Shown piece after piece: positions 37,358-49,613 of a stretch of 64,000 nt of DNA. Origin of the DNA: Chamaecyparis obtusa (Eukaryota; Streptophyta; Pinopsida; Cupressales; Cupressaceae); NCBI GenBank assembly GCA_027943335.1, contig BSBK01002929.1:62001-126000 (forward strand). Reading direction: 5' to 3'. The translations under genes were made by a program, and so were the position numbers. The notes under the pieces are model-generated. The model was not told where the DNA came from. It saw only the letters and a list, made by a program, of their open reading frames with translations, and searched no databases. Within the stretch, counting starts at the first letter, position 1; each line of letters starts with the position of its first letter.

Positions 37358-38466
37358 ACATTAAAGATGATGAGTATTGGTATGGGTGAATACACACTAG
37401 ACTCTCTTGCTGCTATGCCTACTTCTCCTAGATCATATGGTAGACCTTTTGACAAGATGAATCCTTCCACTTCTGCTATGACAATCTTTGATACCTTTGT
37501 TCCTTCATCCATTCCTCTAGAAGTAGAAAGAGAAGAACAAGCTATTTGAGAGTGGATCTATAGAGAAGAAGAGGATAGTACGACATTTGCTACTCCTATT
37601 TCCCCTAAGCGCTATGGTAAAGGCTATAAATGTTTGTAGCAAATGGGCTATCAAGGTCAAGGACCTATAAAAAATAATGGGCATGCCCTAGTTGAGCCTT
37701 TAAGTCATACCAATGGTAGACCCTCTAAGGATACAACAGGTCTTGGATATGGTGCTGAGGATGACCTCCCTGACTGTTCTACAAATGCTCCCATGATCAG
37801 TGATTGAGACATAGATAAAGATGAGTCACCACTACACACTATGGCTCAAATGGGAGATGATCTTCCTTCTACTTCACTCCTTTAGGAAGGAGAATGTATG
37901 CCTAACAATGATTCAGCTGAAGCTTCTATGTCTAGAGATAATGAATTTGATCCTAGAGCTAGACAATGTAGAAATATTGAGTGGTTACTAGAAAGAGAAG
38001 ATCTCACAAACAATGACACAAGTGCCTCTACTTCTAGATGTCCTAAACCTTCTTGGTGCAAACATCCTAGTAGAAGTTCAACAAAAAATTCCAATGAATA
38101 TGAATGGGATACCCTCTCAGGTGGATGTTCCATAGTAGATATGGACATTGATACGATTCATACCTATAGTGCCCAACCTAATGTAGTTGATGAGTCTCAT
38201 GTAGGGTCTGATGAGTTTGGTCCGCGTGTTGCTTTAGTGGACCACACTAGTCCTTATATGACAAATCTAGATCTTGACACTTTTGGAGCCGACCTTATAG
38301 GCTCAACCTCTCTCATCACTAGAGATGACATCCCTCGCATAAATGCTCTTGCACCTATCACTCCGCTCTCCTTCATACATTTAGATTTCATAGCCATTGA
38401 ACCTACTATCTCTTCCACTAGCGAACTTGCAACAAACATGCTGGAATTAGATATCAAGTATCTCTG
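37358..38466 (+). pseudogene. Gypsy spacer with G-patch-like motif, between protease and the deletion
   Basis: A Ser/Asp-rich, poorly conserved stretch of pol. Around 37610-37760 it reads KGYKCL, a stop, MGYQGQGPIKNNGHALVEPL and GLGYG, which resembles the glycine-patch motif found after the protease in some retroelements. Stops occur at about 37547, 37637, 37805 and 37883. The RT that should follow is absent: after the stop at 38465 the sequence enters the end of RNase H. The deletion point is probably near 38465-38520. Confidence 0.6.
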
Positions 38467-38515
38467 ACATATAATCAAGAGAAAAAAACAATGGTCAGAT
38501 GGAAAAAACCACATT

Positions 38516-39136
38516 GTGGCAGTATTTGAACCTAAAAAGATTACAAATCAAGAACAATTTGCTACATTCTTTCTAGAGAAAATGATTCCAAGGGTAAAAC
38601 TTGTCAAGCAAAAGCTCATAAAGATGCCTCCCCATATGGCATTTTTGGTTAAGGTTGATATTAAGAAGCACAAATCTGAGAACAAGGTGGCTGATGTCAT
38701 GACTACTTTGGCATCCATTCTACAAATGGAAGAACAAGAATCATACTTTTCATTCCTGGTGGAAGAGGTTCCTTATCTTGCCTACACTTCCCTTGTGGAT
38801 TTGTCCCCCTATGCCACTATCTTTTCATATCTACCAGATCAAATTATTCCTGAATATTTACCACACACTGAGGACCACCAACTCCTCCACCATACCTCAC
38901 ACTTTGTCCTCATCTCTGGTGACTTGTATAAGAAGGGTCTAGATGGAACTCTCCTTAAGTATCTAGAAATAGAGGAGTTAGAAAAGGTGCTAGCTAAAAT
39001 CCACGATGGCATATGTGGATCACATTGTACCGGTCTTACATTAGCTCAGAAATTTCTTAGGGTTGGTTACTATTGGCTGAACTGGTTGGGGCCTTCTATC
39101 ATCACAACAACAACATTTGGGTCTAGGGCCTATTAG
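38516..39136 (+). pseudogene. Gypsy RNase H remnant and integrase zinc-binding domain
   Basis: An open frame of 206 codons. The first half has the tail of RNase H (KKHKSENKVADVMTTLAS, matching the end of plant gypsy RNase H). The second half has the integrase N-terminal pattern: GDLYKKGLDGTLLKYL, EELEKVLAKIHDGICGSH and LRVGYYWLNW. The usual cysteine pair after this block and the DDE catalytic core are missing, so the element is deleted here too. Confidence 0.8.
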
Positions 39137-41090
39137 TTATCTACATCAGAGGAAGCAGAGCTTATTGAGCCTATCAATGTTCTACAATTGCAAAAGTTCT
39201 ATGCCTAAGATTCTTGAGCTCTTTGTATATATTTTATTGATCCTAAAAAAATTACAAAAAAAATTCATATATGATGCTGAAAAAATCCTAAAAAGCATAT
39301 AAAGTCCTAAAAAGAGAGCATCCTAGTGAAAACTTAGCAATAGGTGCTTTGATGTCTCATAAAAAAAATCAAAAAATTTAAAAAATTCAAAAAAATAGAA
39401 AAAGTGCCTTGGCGAAAACCTGGAGATAGGCACCTTGGTAGCAAAAATACAAAAAAATTGAAAAAAGTCCTGAAAAAATCTATCAAGTGGTGAAAACTTG
39501 GAAATAGGCACTACTTGAGACCCTTGCACCTATGTCTATCAGTCTTGCATGGCACTCCTCCACTCCACTTTCTACTTTGCCTCTCCTAGCCTGGAATTGA
39601 CTCTTGTCTTAGTCTAGGGGGCATATGTTGTTCTAGCTTATCTTGGGTCTCTTTGTGCGTTCGAGTTTCTTGGGCCACTTGGTTCCAATGGTTTTTTTCA
39701 ACACCACCCCAATTGTGTTTTTCAACACTTCCCTAGCATCAAGTGTTTCTCAACATTTATCAGATATCCTGTTCACAGTCTAGAATGATATGATATTTCT
39801 CACTGGCAGATGCGATACTCAAAGTTTGACTCTATGACCTACACACATGCACTTAAACACTTGACTTGCTGAAATTTGATTTATTTATTTGTGTGCTATC
39901 TATGGTGATTTCTTTGATGAGTGTTCTATCCCTAATAGTTTTTGATGATGCCGAGCTAGAAGAGGATTTGATCAAGAATAAGCAATTGATGATTTTAGCA
40001 AATAATGCTAGAAAGGGGCTAATAGTCTAGAAGACTGGGGCATGAGGACATGTTTTATTTTCTTTTTATGCTTGTGGGTATATGTTGTTGGTCCTAACTG
40101 TCATTAGCATTTATGCTTGTTCTACTTGACATTAGGATCTACAAGGTATTATCCTTGACTATTTCTACAAGTGCATGCTTATAGTCATCTTGACTTTCTT
40201 GTGTCTTGATGTGAGCATAATCTTGCTATATCAAACTTAGGGAATCTCATTGCACTAGTCATCTTGACTTATATGTCTTTGATGCCTAGGTGGGATTTCC
40301 ACATTCCTATCTAATATAGATCATGTTCAGATCCACATAATTATACTAGTGTGTATTGTATGATCTTGCAATGCTACCAATAACACTCAATGATGAATAT
40401 TAGAGACTAATGGCTTTGTGACCTTGCAAGTAAACCACTTTATCATAATAGCTTGCATTTTTAGGTTCATGTTAATTTAGTTTTGCATCTTGCATATGGA
40501 GAGAGCTCTCCTTCATCTTTCACAGACTTGTTAGTCAAACTACGCTCACCTTTCGCTTCTTCCTGATCATGTCTTTCGCTTCTTGTCTTTCATATCACAT
40601 CATTTTCTTTTCATTTCAGGATCGAAACCAAAATCCATGTTCACCTTGATCGTCAAAATTGCATCTCTCCTTCTTTCACGCAGTTGGCTGACCATTTGAA
40701 GCCTGATCCTTCGATCTTTGTTGGGGTGTTCTTCATTCATTCATCCCCACCTCTTTCAACCTTTCTAGTCTCTCATTCATTTCATTCATCTCTCTCTTTG
40801 AGGCCTTGACTGGGGCATATATTCACTGCTTGATGGTTATTCTGTCATCTTTCATCTTTGATTATGATTTCTAGTGATTTGATCATGTTGCTCTTGCTTT
40901 TGCCTTCCCTTTACCTAATTTTTCTTTCAATCCCAAAGGGGCAGACACATCATATCTATCAGGCTGATCATGCATATGCTCTATAGAATAGCCAATAGGA
41001 TATGAAGGGGGTAGACACATCATATCTATTTGCCTTCTTGGCTGATCTATTCTTTGACATAATGTGTTCCCAGATCGATCACACATTAGT
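39137..41090 (+). other. Gypsy 3' non-coding region
   Basis: No gene. An A-rich zone at 39230-39510 repeats a block of the kind gtgaaaacttggaaataggc three times (about 39327, 39411 and 39491) between aaaaa-rich spacers. A second small duplication (agacacatcatatctat) occurs at about 40944 and 41011, close to the polypurine tract. Confidence 0.65.
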
Positions 41091-41104
41091 CAAAGAGGGG
41101 CAAA
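41091..41104 (+). promoter_or_regulatory. Gypsy polypurine tract
   Basis: CAAAGAGGGGCAAA lies directly before the 3' LTR, in the position where plus-strand DNA synthesis is primed. Confidence 0.7.
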
Positions 41105-42007
41105 TGTAATCACCCAAAAATGGTCATCTAGACTATTAGCCCCTTTCTAGCATTATTTGCTAAAATCATCAATTGCTTATTCTTGATCAAATCCTAGTTC
41201 TATCATTTATTTGATTTTATTCTATGGGCTAACCATCTTATCCTAAGTCTTTATTTATTTAAAAGAAATTTCCTCCTCTTTTATTAAATAAAAAGCCCCC
41301 ACTTTTCCTCTTATCCTAAGTTGCACAAATAAAGCATTATTCCTATTTTATAAAAAAGAGAAAAGGCACTTCTTGTCTCATATGGACACAAAAGTCAACT
41401 CTTATTTTCTCATTGGTGGATACTTGTGCACATGGATTACTCCTCTTTCAAGCTCCACCGTTGATTAAATCTTTTGCCTCTTAATCTTCATGGTCCATTC
41501 TTTCTCATTTCTTATAAAAGGAGAGCTCTCTTCTCATTTTAGAATCCATCTTTTGAATACTAACCTTATGCTATAGGATTTCTTGGAGACTTTGGAGCTT
41601 TTTGAAGACATTCTTACATTCTAATTTCATTTCTTGCATCATAGCTTTCATGGCATCTAGCTTAGTTTCCTTTATGCTTTAGATTAGCTCACATAGATTA
41701 ATTAGCTTGGATTGTAACACTTGCATCTTTCTTTTCATAGCTTAGCTTGCATTCTCATTTCTAATATAGTTGCATTTTCAATCTCATATTGATTCTTGAG
41801 GATATTGGTATTCTTGCCATTGTCCCCATTGAATCTCCCATTGCATGGTTTACTAACAAGGTCATAAGCTTAATAGCTCTAGCTGAGAGCATTCTTAATA
41901 TCCTTGCACTCCATGCCTAGGGAGCTCTAGGTCTATTTTCAAGGATTCCCATTCATGGATTCCCTTGGAAGCAATGGCTTAGAGAAGTGCACATCTTAGT
42001 GTGTATA
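41105..42007 (+). repeat. Gypsy 3' LTR
   Basis: Begins TGTAATCACCC and ends GTGTATA; the terminal CA of the 5' copy has become TA. The duplication gatat follows at 42008-42012. Confidence 0.92.
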
Positions 42008-42012
42008 GATAT

Positions 42013-42420
42013 CTCAGTTCTTCATCTTTTCTTCCTTCAACAGATGTTCAGATGTTTGTAACTGACATGATAAGTACTGTCAAGACTAGTTGACATCAAT
42101 GACAATATATTGATTGATTTAATCATATTACATATCATTTCAGTACTCAGAAATCTCCAATCAGTATTTCTTTAGTTCATTCAGATATTCAATCAGTTGT
42201 AGTTCATTTAGGTATTCTACAACTATGTAAGAAAAATTCTATAGCTCGGTAAGCTCAAATTTAATATGTTTAATGACTACAAAACATAATAGCATTACAA
42301 GTGCAGACTCTCCCCGTGGATTTGATCTTTTTAGTTCTTAGATTCCCTTTTTTGTTCTCAGCAACAAATATTGAAGTCTCTCCCTCTCTATGTTTTCTCA
42401 ATAACTAATTTTCCATATTC
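42013..42420 (-). repeat. Copia 3' LTR, proximal part
   Basis: Continuation of the copia LTR after the gypsy insertion. The inner border is approximate. A pyrimidine-rich run at 42422-42436 (ctctctccctttgac) would be the polypurine tract in element orientation. Confidence 0.45.
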
Positions 42421-42656
42421 ATTCTCTCTCCCTTTGACAACAATACCAAAGAAAATATAAAAAAATAACTCTACAGTAGCCAAGTATTTCTTTGTTGTGC
42501 AGTTCATATCATGTACCTTCAGTGTATAGATAAACAAATTTTTGTTCTAGCTTCTATAATCTTTCACAACCTTAAACAAAATCCAAAGTGTGAGCTATTT
42601 GCATCAACATGAATGATCTTCTGATAAGTGTAGGTTGATGCAACCTCTAGATCACC
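42421..42656 (-). other. Copia 3' untranslated region with PPT-like run
   Basis: Non-coding stretch between the stop of copia RNase H (42657) and the LTR. On the minus strand it carries AAAGGGAGAGA, typical of a copia polypurine tract. Confidence 0.45.
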
Positions 42657-43429
42657 TTAGTGACCGGTAGACAGGGGACAAACCCCAAGTCTAGTTCTCA
42701 AATATTCAAATGTGTCCTTCGGTAATGGTTTAGTAAAGATGTCAGCAAGTTGTTCCTTAGATGTTACAAATTCTAGTTTTACTTGCTTCTCTTGAACTTG
42801 TTCTCTTAAGTAGTGATACTTAATAGATATATTCTTTATCTTTGAATGCATCATAAGATTCTTAGAAATATTTATAGCACTGGTGTTGTCACAATATATA
42901 ATCACTGGGTCAGTGATTACCTCATTCATTCCTTCCAACACTTGTTTGATCCAAGCTATATTTGAAAACTTTGCACCAGTAGCAACATACTCAGCTTTAG
43001 CAATGGACTGATAAATGTATTCTTGTTTCTTGGTAATCCAAGTCACAAGCCTTTCCCCTAAAAAGAATGCTCCACCGGTTGTGCTCTTCTGGTCATCTAT
43101 GTTTCCAGCCCAATCTACATCGGTTTAAAATTTAAGTTCAAATTTTCCTTCCAATGTGTACCATAATCCATAGTCCTTTGTTTTCTTCAGGTATCTTAAG
43201 ATTCTCTTTACAACAACGATATGTGAATCTTTAGGATTGGCAGAAAATCTTGCCACAATACCCACTGCATGTGCAATATCAAGCCTATTATGTACAACAT
43301 ACATCAGTTTACCAATCATAGATCGGTATAGAGTTTGATTTACCTTAGTAGATTCAGCATCCTTTGTCAATTTGTAGCTAGTTACCATCAGTGTTCCTAC
43401 AGGTTTAGCATCTTCCATGCCAAAAATTT
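42657..43429 (-). pseudogene. Copia RT C-terminus and RNase H
   Basis: RNase H removes the RNA strand during reverse transcription. From 43429 leftward the frame reads the RT end (DAKPVGTLMVTSYKL, YRSMIGKLMYV and LRYLKKTKDYGLWY). A TAA stop near 43125 follows, then DVDWAGNIDDQKSTTGG, and RNase H with SIAKAEYVATG, IYCDNTSAINISKN, KYHYLREQV and LADIFTKPLPKDTF, all classic Ty1/copia blocks. Asp and Glu positions of the RNase H site (DWAG, AEY, CDN) look present. The RT part upstream is displaced to 60891 onward by the LINE insertion. Confidence 0.9.
43412..43429. repeat. LINE target-site duplication, left copy
   Basis: The word cttccatgccaaaaattt matches 60891-60908 with one mismatch. Copia RT coding sequence reads up to both copies. 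Confidence 0.85.
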
Positions 43430-43724
43430 TTGATTGTAGGAAAAAATAGGTTTTAAAGGGGACCCAAAACCCCGTACAAGCTAGAATAAAAGTTTATCGT
43501 TAAAGGACACTAAAAAGAGACAGGACTAGGGACCAATTCGCTATAACCATAACTAGCATAAAAACCTAAAAAACCAAAAACCAAAGACTAGCAAAAAACT
43601 GATAGATAGCCAATACTAGGAACCTAGAGCACTAGACAAACTCCTTGCGAGTCTCATCAGCTTCCTGTTTTGCCTCAGATATCTTCTTTATCGCTGCATT
43701 GAAATTAGAGAGCTCCTAGATTCT

Positions 43725-45508
43725 TTAATGAATCTTCCTCCTTTTCACCAATCTTGTGCATTTTCCCAGGCCTTCCTCTTCTAGGTCCTTAGTATTCTCA
43801 TTAGGTTTCTTGCTAGGGGAGCCAACATCCAGCTTAGCTTTAATGGTCATAAAACAATCCATGGCCAAACCCATAAAATTGTTGTTGTCATGCATATGTT
43901 TTTTCATAGCTTTCTCCATAGTTTTGATTCTAGCTTGCATATCCTGTACTTTTTTATCCCCATCATTGTTTATATTGTCCATCATTGTTTTCAAACTAGA
44001 CACCAGCTTATCCTCCAGAGAATCCACCTTAGCAGAAAGGGAGCGATGCTTTATGTTTAAATTCTTGATCTCCTGGAAAACCCATTTCATTAAATGGAAA
44101 TAATACATGGAAGCAACCTTGGCAGTTTGGAGAACCCAAAAGAGGGGGTCAATTTTATCATCCATATCTTCCCTTAGCAATTGAACATTCGGTTCCTGCA
44201 TGTCCACAATTTTGATGAAAGTAATGTTCTGAGAATTTCCAGGATCATTCACTTTCTCCGCACCAGGTGAAGCCATCTCCGCAGCAGGGGAAGTATTCTC
44301 CACCTCCGTAGCTTCCTTCTAAGTATCGAATCCAACCTCCATGACCACTTAAAGTTTAGGGGAGATGGGCACATCATGATCTTTAGAGCTATCATAGTCC
44401 ACCAAAATGGGTACCTTCTGACCACCCACATCCTCCTCATTCTTATAATCCTCATTGTTACTCTTGATACTAGAGGTTTTACCCATTTCCATAGTACCCG
44501 TGACCTCATCTTCAGTGTTGTCACTCTCCTCCAAAGCTATTTTGAGACCGAGGTCGAAGAGTAACTATCTTCCTCAGTACAATCGTCCATGTCATTATAA
44601 CCTTCCACACTATCTGCAGAAGTATCTGTATCCATAGAAACTTCCTTATCCTTCCTCAATTTTTTACCTGAAGAACTCTCCTCTTTAATGACCATGTCCC
44701 TAATTATTTTTTTACCCAAACTAGATTTGGAAGGGGAAATGATAGGGATAGCACTAGAAGTATTCTTAATATGTTCAACAATTAGAAGAATCAACCCTTC
44801 ATGAAGAATGGGTTTCTTCTCCTTCTTCCTATGCTGGGAAATACTTAGACAGAGGGACTGAAGAATATAGTAAGGTAGGGACACCCTAATTTTATGATGG
44901 AAATGACAGAGCAAAACAAATTGGTAGGAATGGGATCGTTTGAACCTACCATCTAGGGTAACATATTCCATTATCACCATCATAACTGTCGCCCAAATTT
45001 CTTTGAACAAAGCCACATCATAGCACCCACCAGACTCTTTCACCAGACTTTTTTTCTCCTCCTTGCTCTTGGGAAAGTGTCAAATGGCCCTTCACAAAAC
45101 TTTGTTGTCATGGTAAAATTTGATGCCCTTGATACTAAGACTAGACACCTCAACATTGAGTTCCTCTGTGATGTTCACTATTATACCAACAATAGTAATG
45201 ACCCCATCTCTCCAGGAATCAATAAAAAACTTAGTGGCACTGTCTTTAGCCCCATGTAATCTTTCCATGTAGGTAGAAAGACCTCCCTTAGCAAGAATAT
45301 CCCAGACCTCCAACATATTTTTCCATTTCACACAGTCCTTCAGCTCTTTGCAGTTAATCCCTCCTCCCATGATCTCACAGCTAACAAAGACAGTTGTAAT
45401 TGTAGAGAAAAACCAATTGTTGTGATAATAGGCAACTTTTAAGTTAACAAAAGTTAATTTGTGTCTGCAATTAGTTCTCTTGGGAAAGGCACCACTTTTC
45501 GTAATCAT
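43725..45508 (-). pseudogene. LINE third ORF downstream of RNase H, unknown function
   Basis: This frame lies about 70 bp beyond the end of ORF2 and inside the LINE target duplication, so it belongs to the LINE or was captured by it. I do not recognise a family. In minus-strand order: 45508-45092 looks globular (CVKWKNMLEVWDILAKGG); 45043-44537 continues with IRVSLPYYILQSLCLSIS and then a Ser/Lys linker with an acidic end; 44534-44349 is acidic; 44303-43725 has a long heptad-like helix (KVQDMQARIKTMEKAMKKH) and a basic end (TRLVKRRKIH) that could be a nuclear signal. Stops and frame changes separate the pieces. The globular, charged-linker, coiled-coil order recalls the frame at 24.6-27.5 kb, but I see no clear sequence match. 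Confidence 0.5.
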
Positions 45509-45579
45509 TTTCCTCTATTTCTCTAAAATGTGTCTAATCATCATAACTTCTCAAGATTCATCCAATCCACTCTTTTGCT

Positions 45580-47190
45580 TCAGGACCTGTCAAAGGCCAA
45601 CTTGGCTTTCATATCAACGGTGAGATTTTCATAATTGTGCCAAATCATGATATTCTTGGATTTAATCGCAAAATTGGCCAGCTCATCAATGGTACAGTTC
45701 ACTTCCCGGTAAATGTGAGAAATGATGACTTGGTTAAAGGAATTAATAATAACCCTAGCTTCCTCAATAATATCCTTAATGTTCCATGATGGCTTAGTCT
45801 TGTCACTGATGCATTTTAAAATATTCATTGAGTCACCCTCGATCCAAACATTATGAGCCATATTATTCTTGACAATTTTAAGCGTATGAAGAAGGGCCAT
45901 AGCCTCTACCACATGGTTGATTTGAACCCCAATAGGCATCACCATCGCAACCAGACAATTGGCCATGTCATCATACATGAGACCACCATGACCTACTGGG
46001 CCCGGGTTGCCCTTCGTAGCCCTGTCAAAATTTATTTTTATCCATTCTGGCAGAGGAGAAAGCCAGATGGCATTATCCCTAGGATTAGGGTTTTTATTTT
46101 TTATCCCCACACCCAAATCACCAGCATTGAAATCTAGCACCCTGCCAGTCGACATTTTGTAGTTTTCCTTAATGCTTCTCTTAATCTTTTCAGCTATCAC
46201 CTTGGGCAGAAGTTCAATGTTCCTGAAGACTCTGTCATTGTGTTCTCTCCATAACCTCCATATCAGACAGGGAGCTATAATATTCCACAAATGTTGATCA
46301 ATGGGGACCTCAACTTTTTTCCACTATTTACAAAAACTTTCCATGTTATTGGGAAAAAACCACTTAATCTGCCAGCATTGTAATAACAGGTTCCACACCT
46401 CCCAAGCATAATTACAATCAATGGAAAGATGAAAGAGTGATTCCTCATCTTTTTTACATAAGAAGCATCTATTACTCAACATCATGCCCCATTTTTGGAG
46501 ATTGTCTATAGTAAGAATTTTATTCTACAAAACTAGCCAGAAAAAACTGTTAATTTTAGGAATTAAACTTATATCCCACACCTGAGCCCAAAAGGGGAGA
46601 GGATTTGGTTGGTTCAATAATAGCTCAGAATAGGAGGCAATTGTGAAGGAACCAAAAGGGAGGATACCCTAGAGAAGCTTATCTTCTCTTGAATCCTTAA
46701 CCTTCCAGATCATAAGATCCAACATCAAAGGCTTAAACAGTTCATCCACAAGGGAGAGGTCAATCCATGAACCATTCCTCCAGTAGTCCCTGACCCTATC
46801 TCTGAATCTTTGAGTACACTGGTTAATGAAAGGTTGAAAAGTAGCAACAAAACTTAGGGGACGATCTTTAATCCAACAATCCTCCCAAAAATAGATTCTT
46901 CTTCCATTGCCTAAAAAACATTTGGCCCCTTTAAAAGCCGCTTCCTTAGCATTTTGAATACTAATAATATCAAATTTCCACAATCCATTTTAAGTATAAT
47001 ATGCATTTCTAGATTAGATTGTGTGTAAATTTTGAATACTATTCCAAATAAAAGAGCCTTGCACTTTCAGATTCATTTCCCAAAATTCATAAATATGGGA
47101 AAAAGAGAAGAGATATTTTTTTTGAATGATATCATTCCACTCTCTTTTTTCCCCAAAAATTCTCCAAGTCTATTTAGCCAGCAGCGCCAT
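45580..47190 (-). pseudogene. LINE ORF2, zinc-binding (zf-RVT) region and RNase H
   Basis: In minus order, 46983-46669 holds the region after RT (GAKCFLGNGRRIYFWEDCWI, matching the WxDxW block of plant L1 elements). The zf-RVT part at about 46640-46400 has KINSFFWLVL, a stop, and CFLCKKDEESLFHLSIDC, giving Cys-x2-Cys...His...Cys. RNase H lies at 46290-45580, with WIKINFDRATKGNPGPVGHGG, a HTLK..KNN helix and WIEGDSMNILK. The first catalytic Asp is present (INFDRA, where DGA is usual) and so is the EGDS motif. Two stops (near 46530 and 46320) separate the parts. Confidence 0.85.
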
Positions 47191-47191
47191 A

Positions 47192-48668
47192 TTAGTGACT
47201 CTTAAAGGGTGAAATCCCAGCCCCCCCCCGCTCCCCCCCCCCCCCCCCCCCCCATTTTTTAGGAGTACAGACCCTATCCCAGGCCACTAAAGCAAGTCTC
47301 TTTTTTTCTTCCACTCCCGACCACAAAAAGTTTCTTTGAATTTTTTCAATGATATCTGCATATTTATCAAGAATCTTAAAGAGATTGAGAACATAGACAG
47401 GGAGGCTTTGCAAGGAGGCCTTTAAGAGCTGAAGTTTTCCAGCTTGACTAAGAAGGGCTCCTTTCCAACCAGCCAACTTCCTATTGAATCTGTCAACAAT
47501 ACCAACCCAGAAGGAGTCTAGAGGTTTAAGACCAAGAGGAAGGCCAAGATATGTAGCAGGAAAAGAATCAATTTTGCAACCTATGATTCTAGCAATTCTA
47601 TGCTCCCTGTCCTTAGGGGTATTGATAAAAAATAAAGAGCTCTTATCCCAATTAATGGATTGACCAGAACCAAGAGAATAGGTGGAAAGAGCATGTTTAA
47701 TAGTCTTGGCTTCCTGAATAGAAGAAAAAACCATAATGATGGTATCATCCACAAACTGTTCATGAGAACACGGCCTAGAAGTCGAAGAAGGGGACATGCC
47801 TTTAAAAGACCCATTGGAAACAATCTTTTGGAAAAGGTGTCCCAGATATTCAGCCAGGATAGAAAAAAAATAGGAGAAAGAGGATCTCCTTGCCTTAGAC
47901 CCCTGAAGGGTTTGAAGAATCTAGAAGGGGACCCATTGATCAAAACAACAATAGAAGAGGTGCTAATGAGCTGATAAATCAACTTAAGGATTTTATCACC
48001 AAAACCAAAGGATCTCAAAACCTTGATCAGCAAATCCCAATCCACCCTATCATAAGCCTTTGAAAGATCTAGTTTCAGAAGAAAACCAAAGTTAAGAGAG
48101 ACCTGAGTAGAGTGGATAACCTCATGAACCTTCATAATCAAATCAAGAATCTACCTGCCAGGCACAAAGCCACTTTGTTGTGGAGAGATAATATAAGGGA
48201 GAATAACCAGCAAACGAGAGGTCAGAACTTTAGAAAGAATTTTGTACATAGAATTGCATAAGCTAATTGGTCTAAAGGAATCCACCAAATTAGCTCCAGG
48301 CTTCTTAGGAATCAGAGCAAGAAAGGTCGTATTAATCTCTTTGAGCAGAGATCTGGCTCCAAAGAATTCTTTAACAACATTGCTGATGTCCCTTTCAATA
48401 ACATGCCAATTTTTTTGAAAAAAGAACATAGGGAACCCATCCAGGCCTGGGGACTTATCACCTTCAAAAGAAAAGACCGCCACCTTGATTTCATCCTGAG
48501 AGGGGATGGAAATAAGAGAACGATTAGTAGAATCATTAACGATGGAAGGAATGTTATCAAGAAGGATGTTTTGATTCTCCAAATCAAGATTAGGATCTTT
48601 AGAGACCAAGGAAGAGAAAAAGTTAATCTAAGCCTCATAAATGTCTTTATCATTGGAAATTTCCCCTT
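47192..48668 (-). pseudogene. LINE ORF2, reverse transcriptase domain
   Basis: RT copies the LINE RNA at the nicked target. From 48668 leftward: NDKDIYEA, a stop at about 48628, FEGDKSPGLDGFPMFFF, LIPKKPGANLVDSFRPISL, SPQQSGFVPGR, a stop near 48149, FLLKLDLSKAYDRVDW, GLRQGDPLSPIFF, then a frameshift near 47830 and the catalytic HEQFVDDTIIM block (FVDD form), TYLGLPLG, and the thumb region (WKGALLSQAGKLQLL). All seven classical RT blocks can be found. A long poly-C tract at 47233-47253 falls just after the thumb and shifts the frame. Confidence 0.9.
47233..47253. repeat. Homopolymer C tract (21 C)
   Basis: Twenty-one consecutive C, preceded by nine C and GCT, inside LINE ORF2. Such a run is prone to slippage and to sequencing error, so its length may be unreliable. 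Confidence 0.9.
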
Positions 48669-48673
48669 CCTCC
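48669..48673. repeat. 5-bp target duplication, left copy (cctcc)
   Basis: Matches 52921-52925. Excising the segment between them with one copy of the word puts the LINE ORF2 frame back in phase. Confidence 0.75.
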
Positions 48674-49613
48674 TATTGGTACTCTCAAATTTGGCGTAAA
48701 TCTGGATTGACCAATTGAAAATTTTCTATAAGGCAAAATGGGTACCCTAAATTTTTTGTGAGAAGACCTAATTGGTGTGCTTGTAAAAGATACCCTAATG
48801 ATTTTCATGAGGTACAACTTGGGAAACATGTTCAATATCTTTCATTTGACATATGTAGTGCGTCCCAACTCCTAAATTTTAAATCTAACATGTTTAGGGA
48901 GTAGCCATTTTGAGGTGTTCACTTAATCTGCATTTTTTGCCTAAGTGTCAAATCGTTGTAGCAGGCCATGTTTAATTGATTGTAAATTTTGACCATTTGA
49001 CCCAATTCAGAAAATTCCTTTTGCCTTGTATTCTAGAGGTCAAATAATTCTTATGTTTCATTTTTCAGGCCATGATGAATCCGTTTGCCTAGTTTGCCAA
49101 TCTGATTCTATTTGCAGTTTCTAACAATTTGGTGTAGATCTGTTGCATAGTTTAGTTGGAGGCCCTGTTCGTGATTTTATATTTTGAATACTCTGGTTGG
49201 TCATATCAAGAAAATGGTGCCCCTGTATTGTAAACCAAATTTACTTCAAGTTTGCAAGGTTTCAAATCATGAGGTTTTTGTATGCACACTTCCCTAGATG
49301 CTTTTCATTTACAGAAATCAATATTTCTCTTGTTTTCTTGTGTTGTATTTCCAAGTGGCTACTTTCAAGGGTCTGCCAAATGTGACTGGTTGATAGTCAT
49401 GAGTTGTTCTTTTGGATTCATGTTCTCCATATAGCATACTTCCAATATTTAGAAGCTTGGGTTTTTAAGGGGTTTCTTGACTTGTCTTCAAAGTCAGAAC
49501 TAGATGCATTTCATTGTTTTTGACAGATGTCATGTCTCAGTTACTTGATTTTGTTAGTTTCTAAGGCTAGTTCCTGAGGCCGGTAGCTATTTGTATGATA
49601 AATTTGCAGAGGT

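Larger units (their letters stand above)
31251..42007 (+). mobile_element. Ty3/gypsy LTR retrotransposon, full length but coding-defective
   Basis: Two LTRs (31251-32155 and 41105-42007) flank 8.9 kb, and the insertion is bounded by the 5-bp duplication gatat (31246-31250 and 42008-42012). Inside are a PBS-like site, a long leader with a 21-bp minisatellite, gag, a DNG-type protease, a G-patch-like spacer, a remnant of RNase H and the integrase zinc-binding region, a long 3' non-coding part and a polypurine tract. RT and the integrase core are absent. By hand I count about two dozen substitutions and one 2-bp indel between the LTRs, so the insertion is fairly recent in plant terms. The DNG protease suggests a Tat/Ogre-like lineage, at low confidence. 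Confidence 0.92.

Noticed and set aside
45580..46290. Free-standing RNase H-like host gene
   Set aside because: It follows the zf-RVT region of the LINE in order and lies inside the LINE target duplication.
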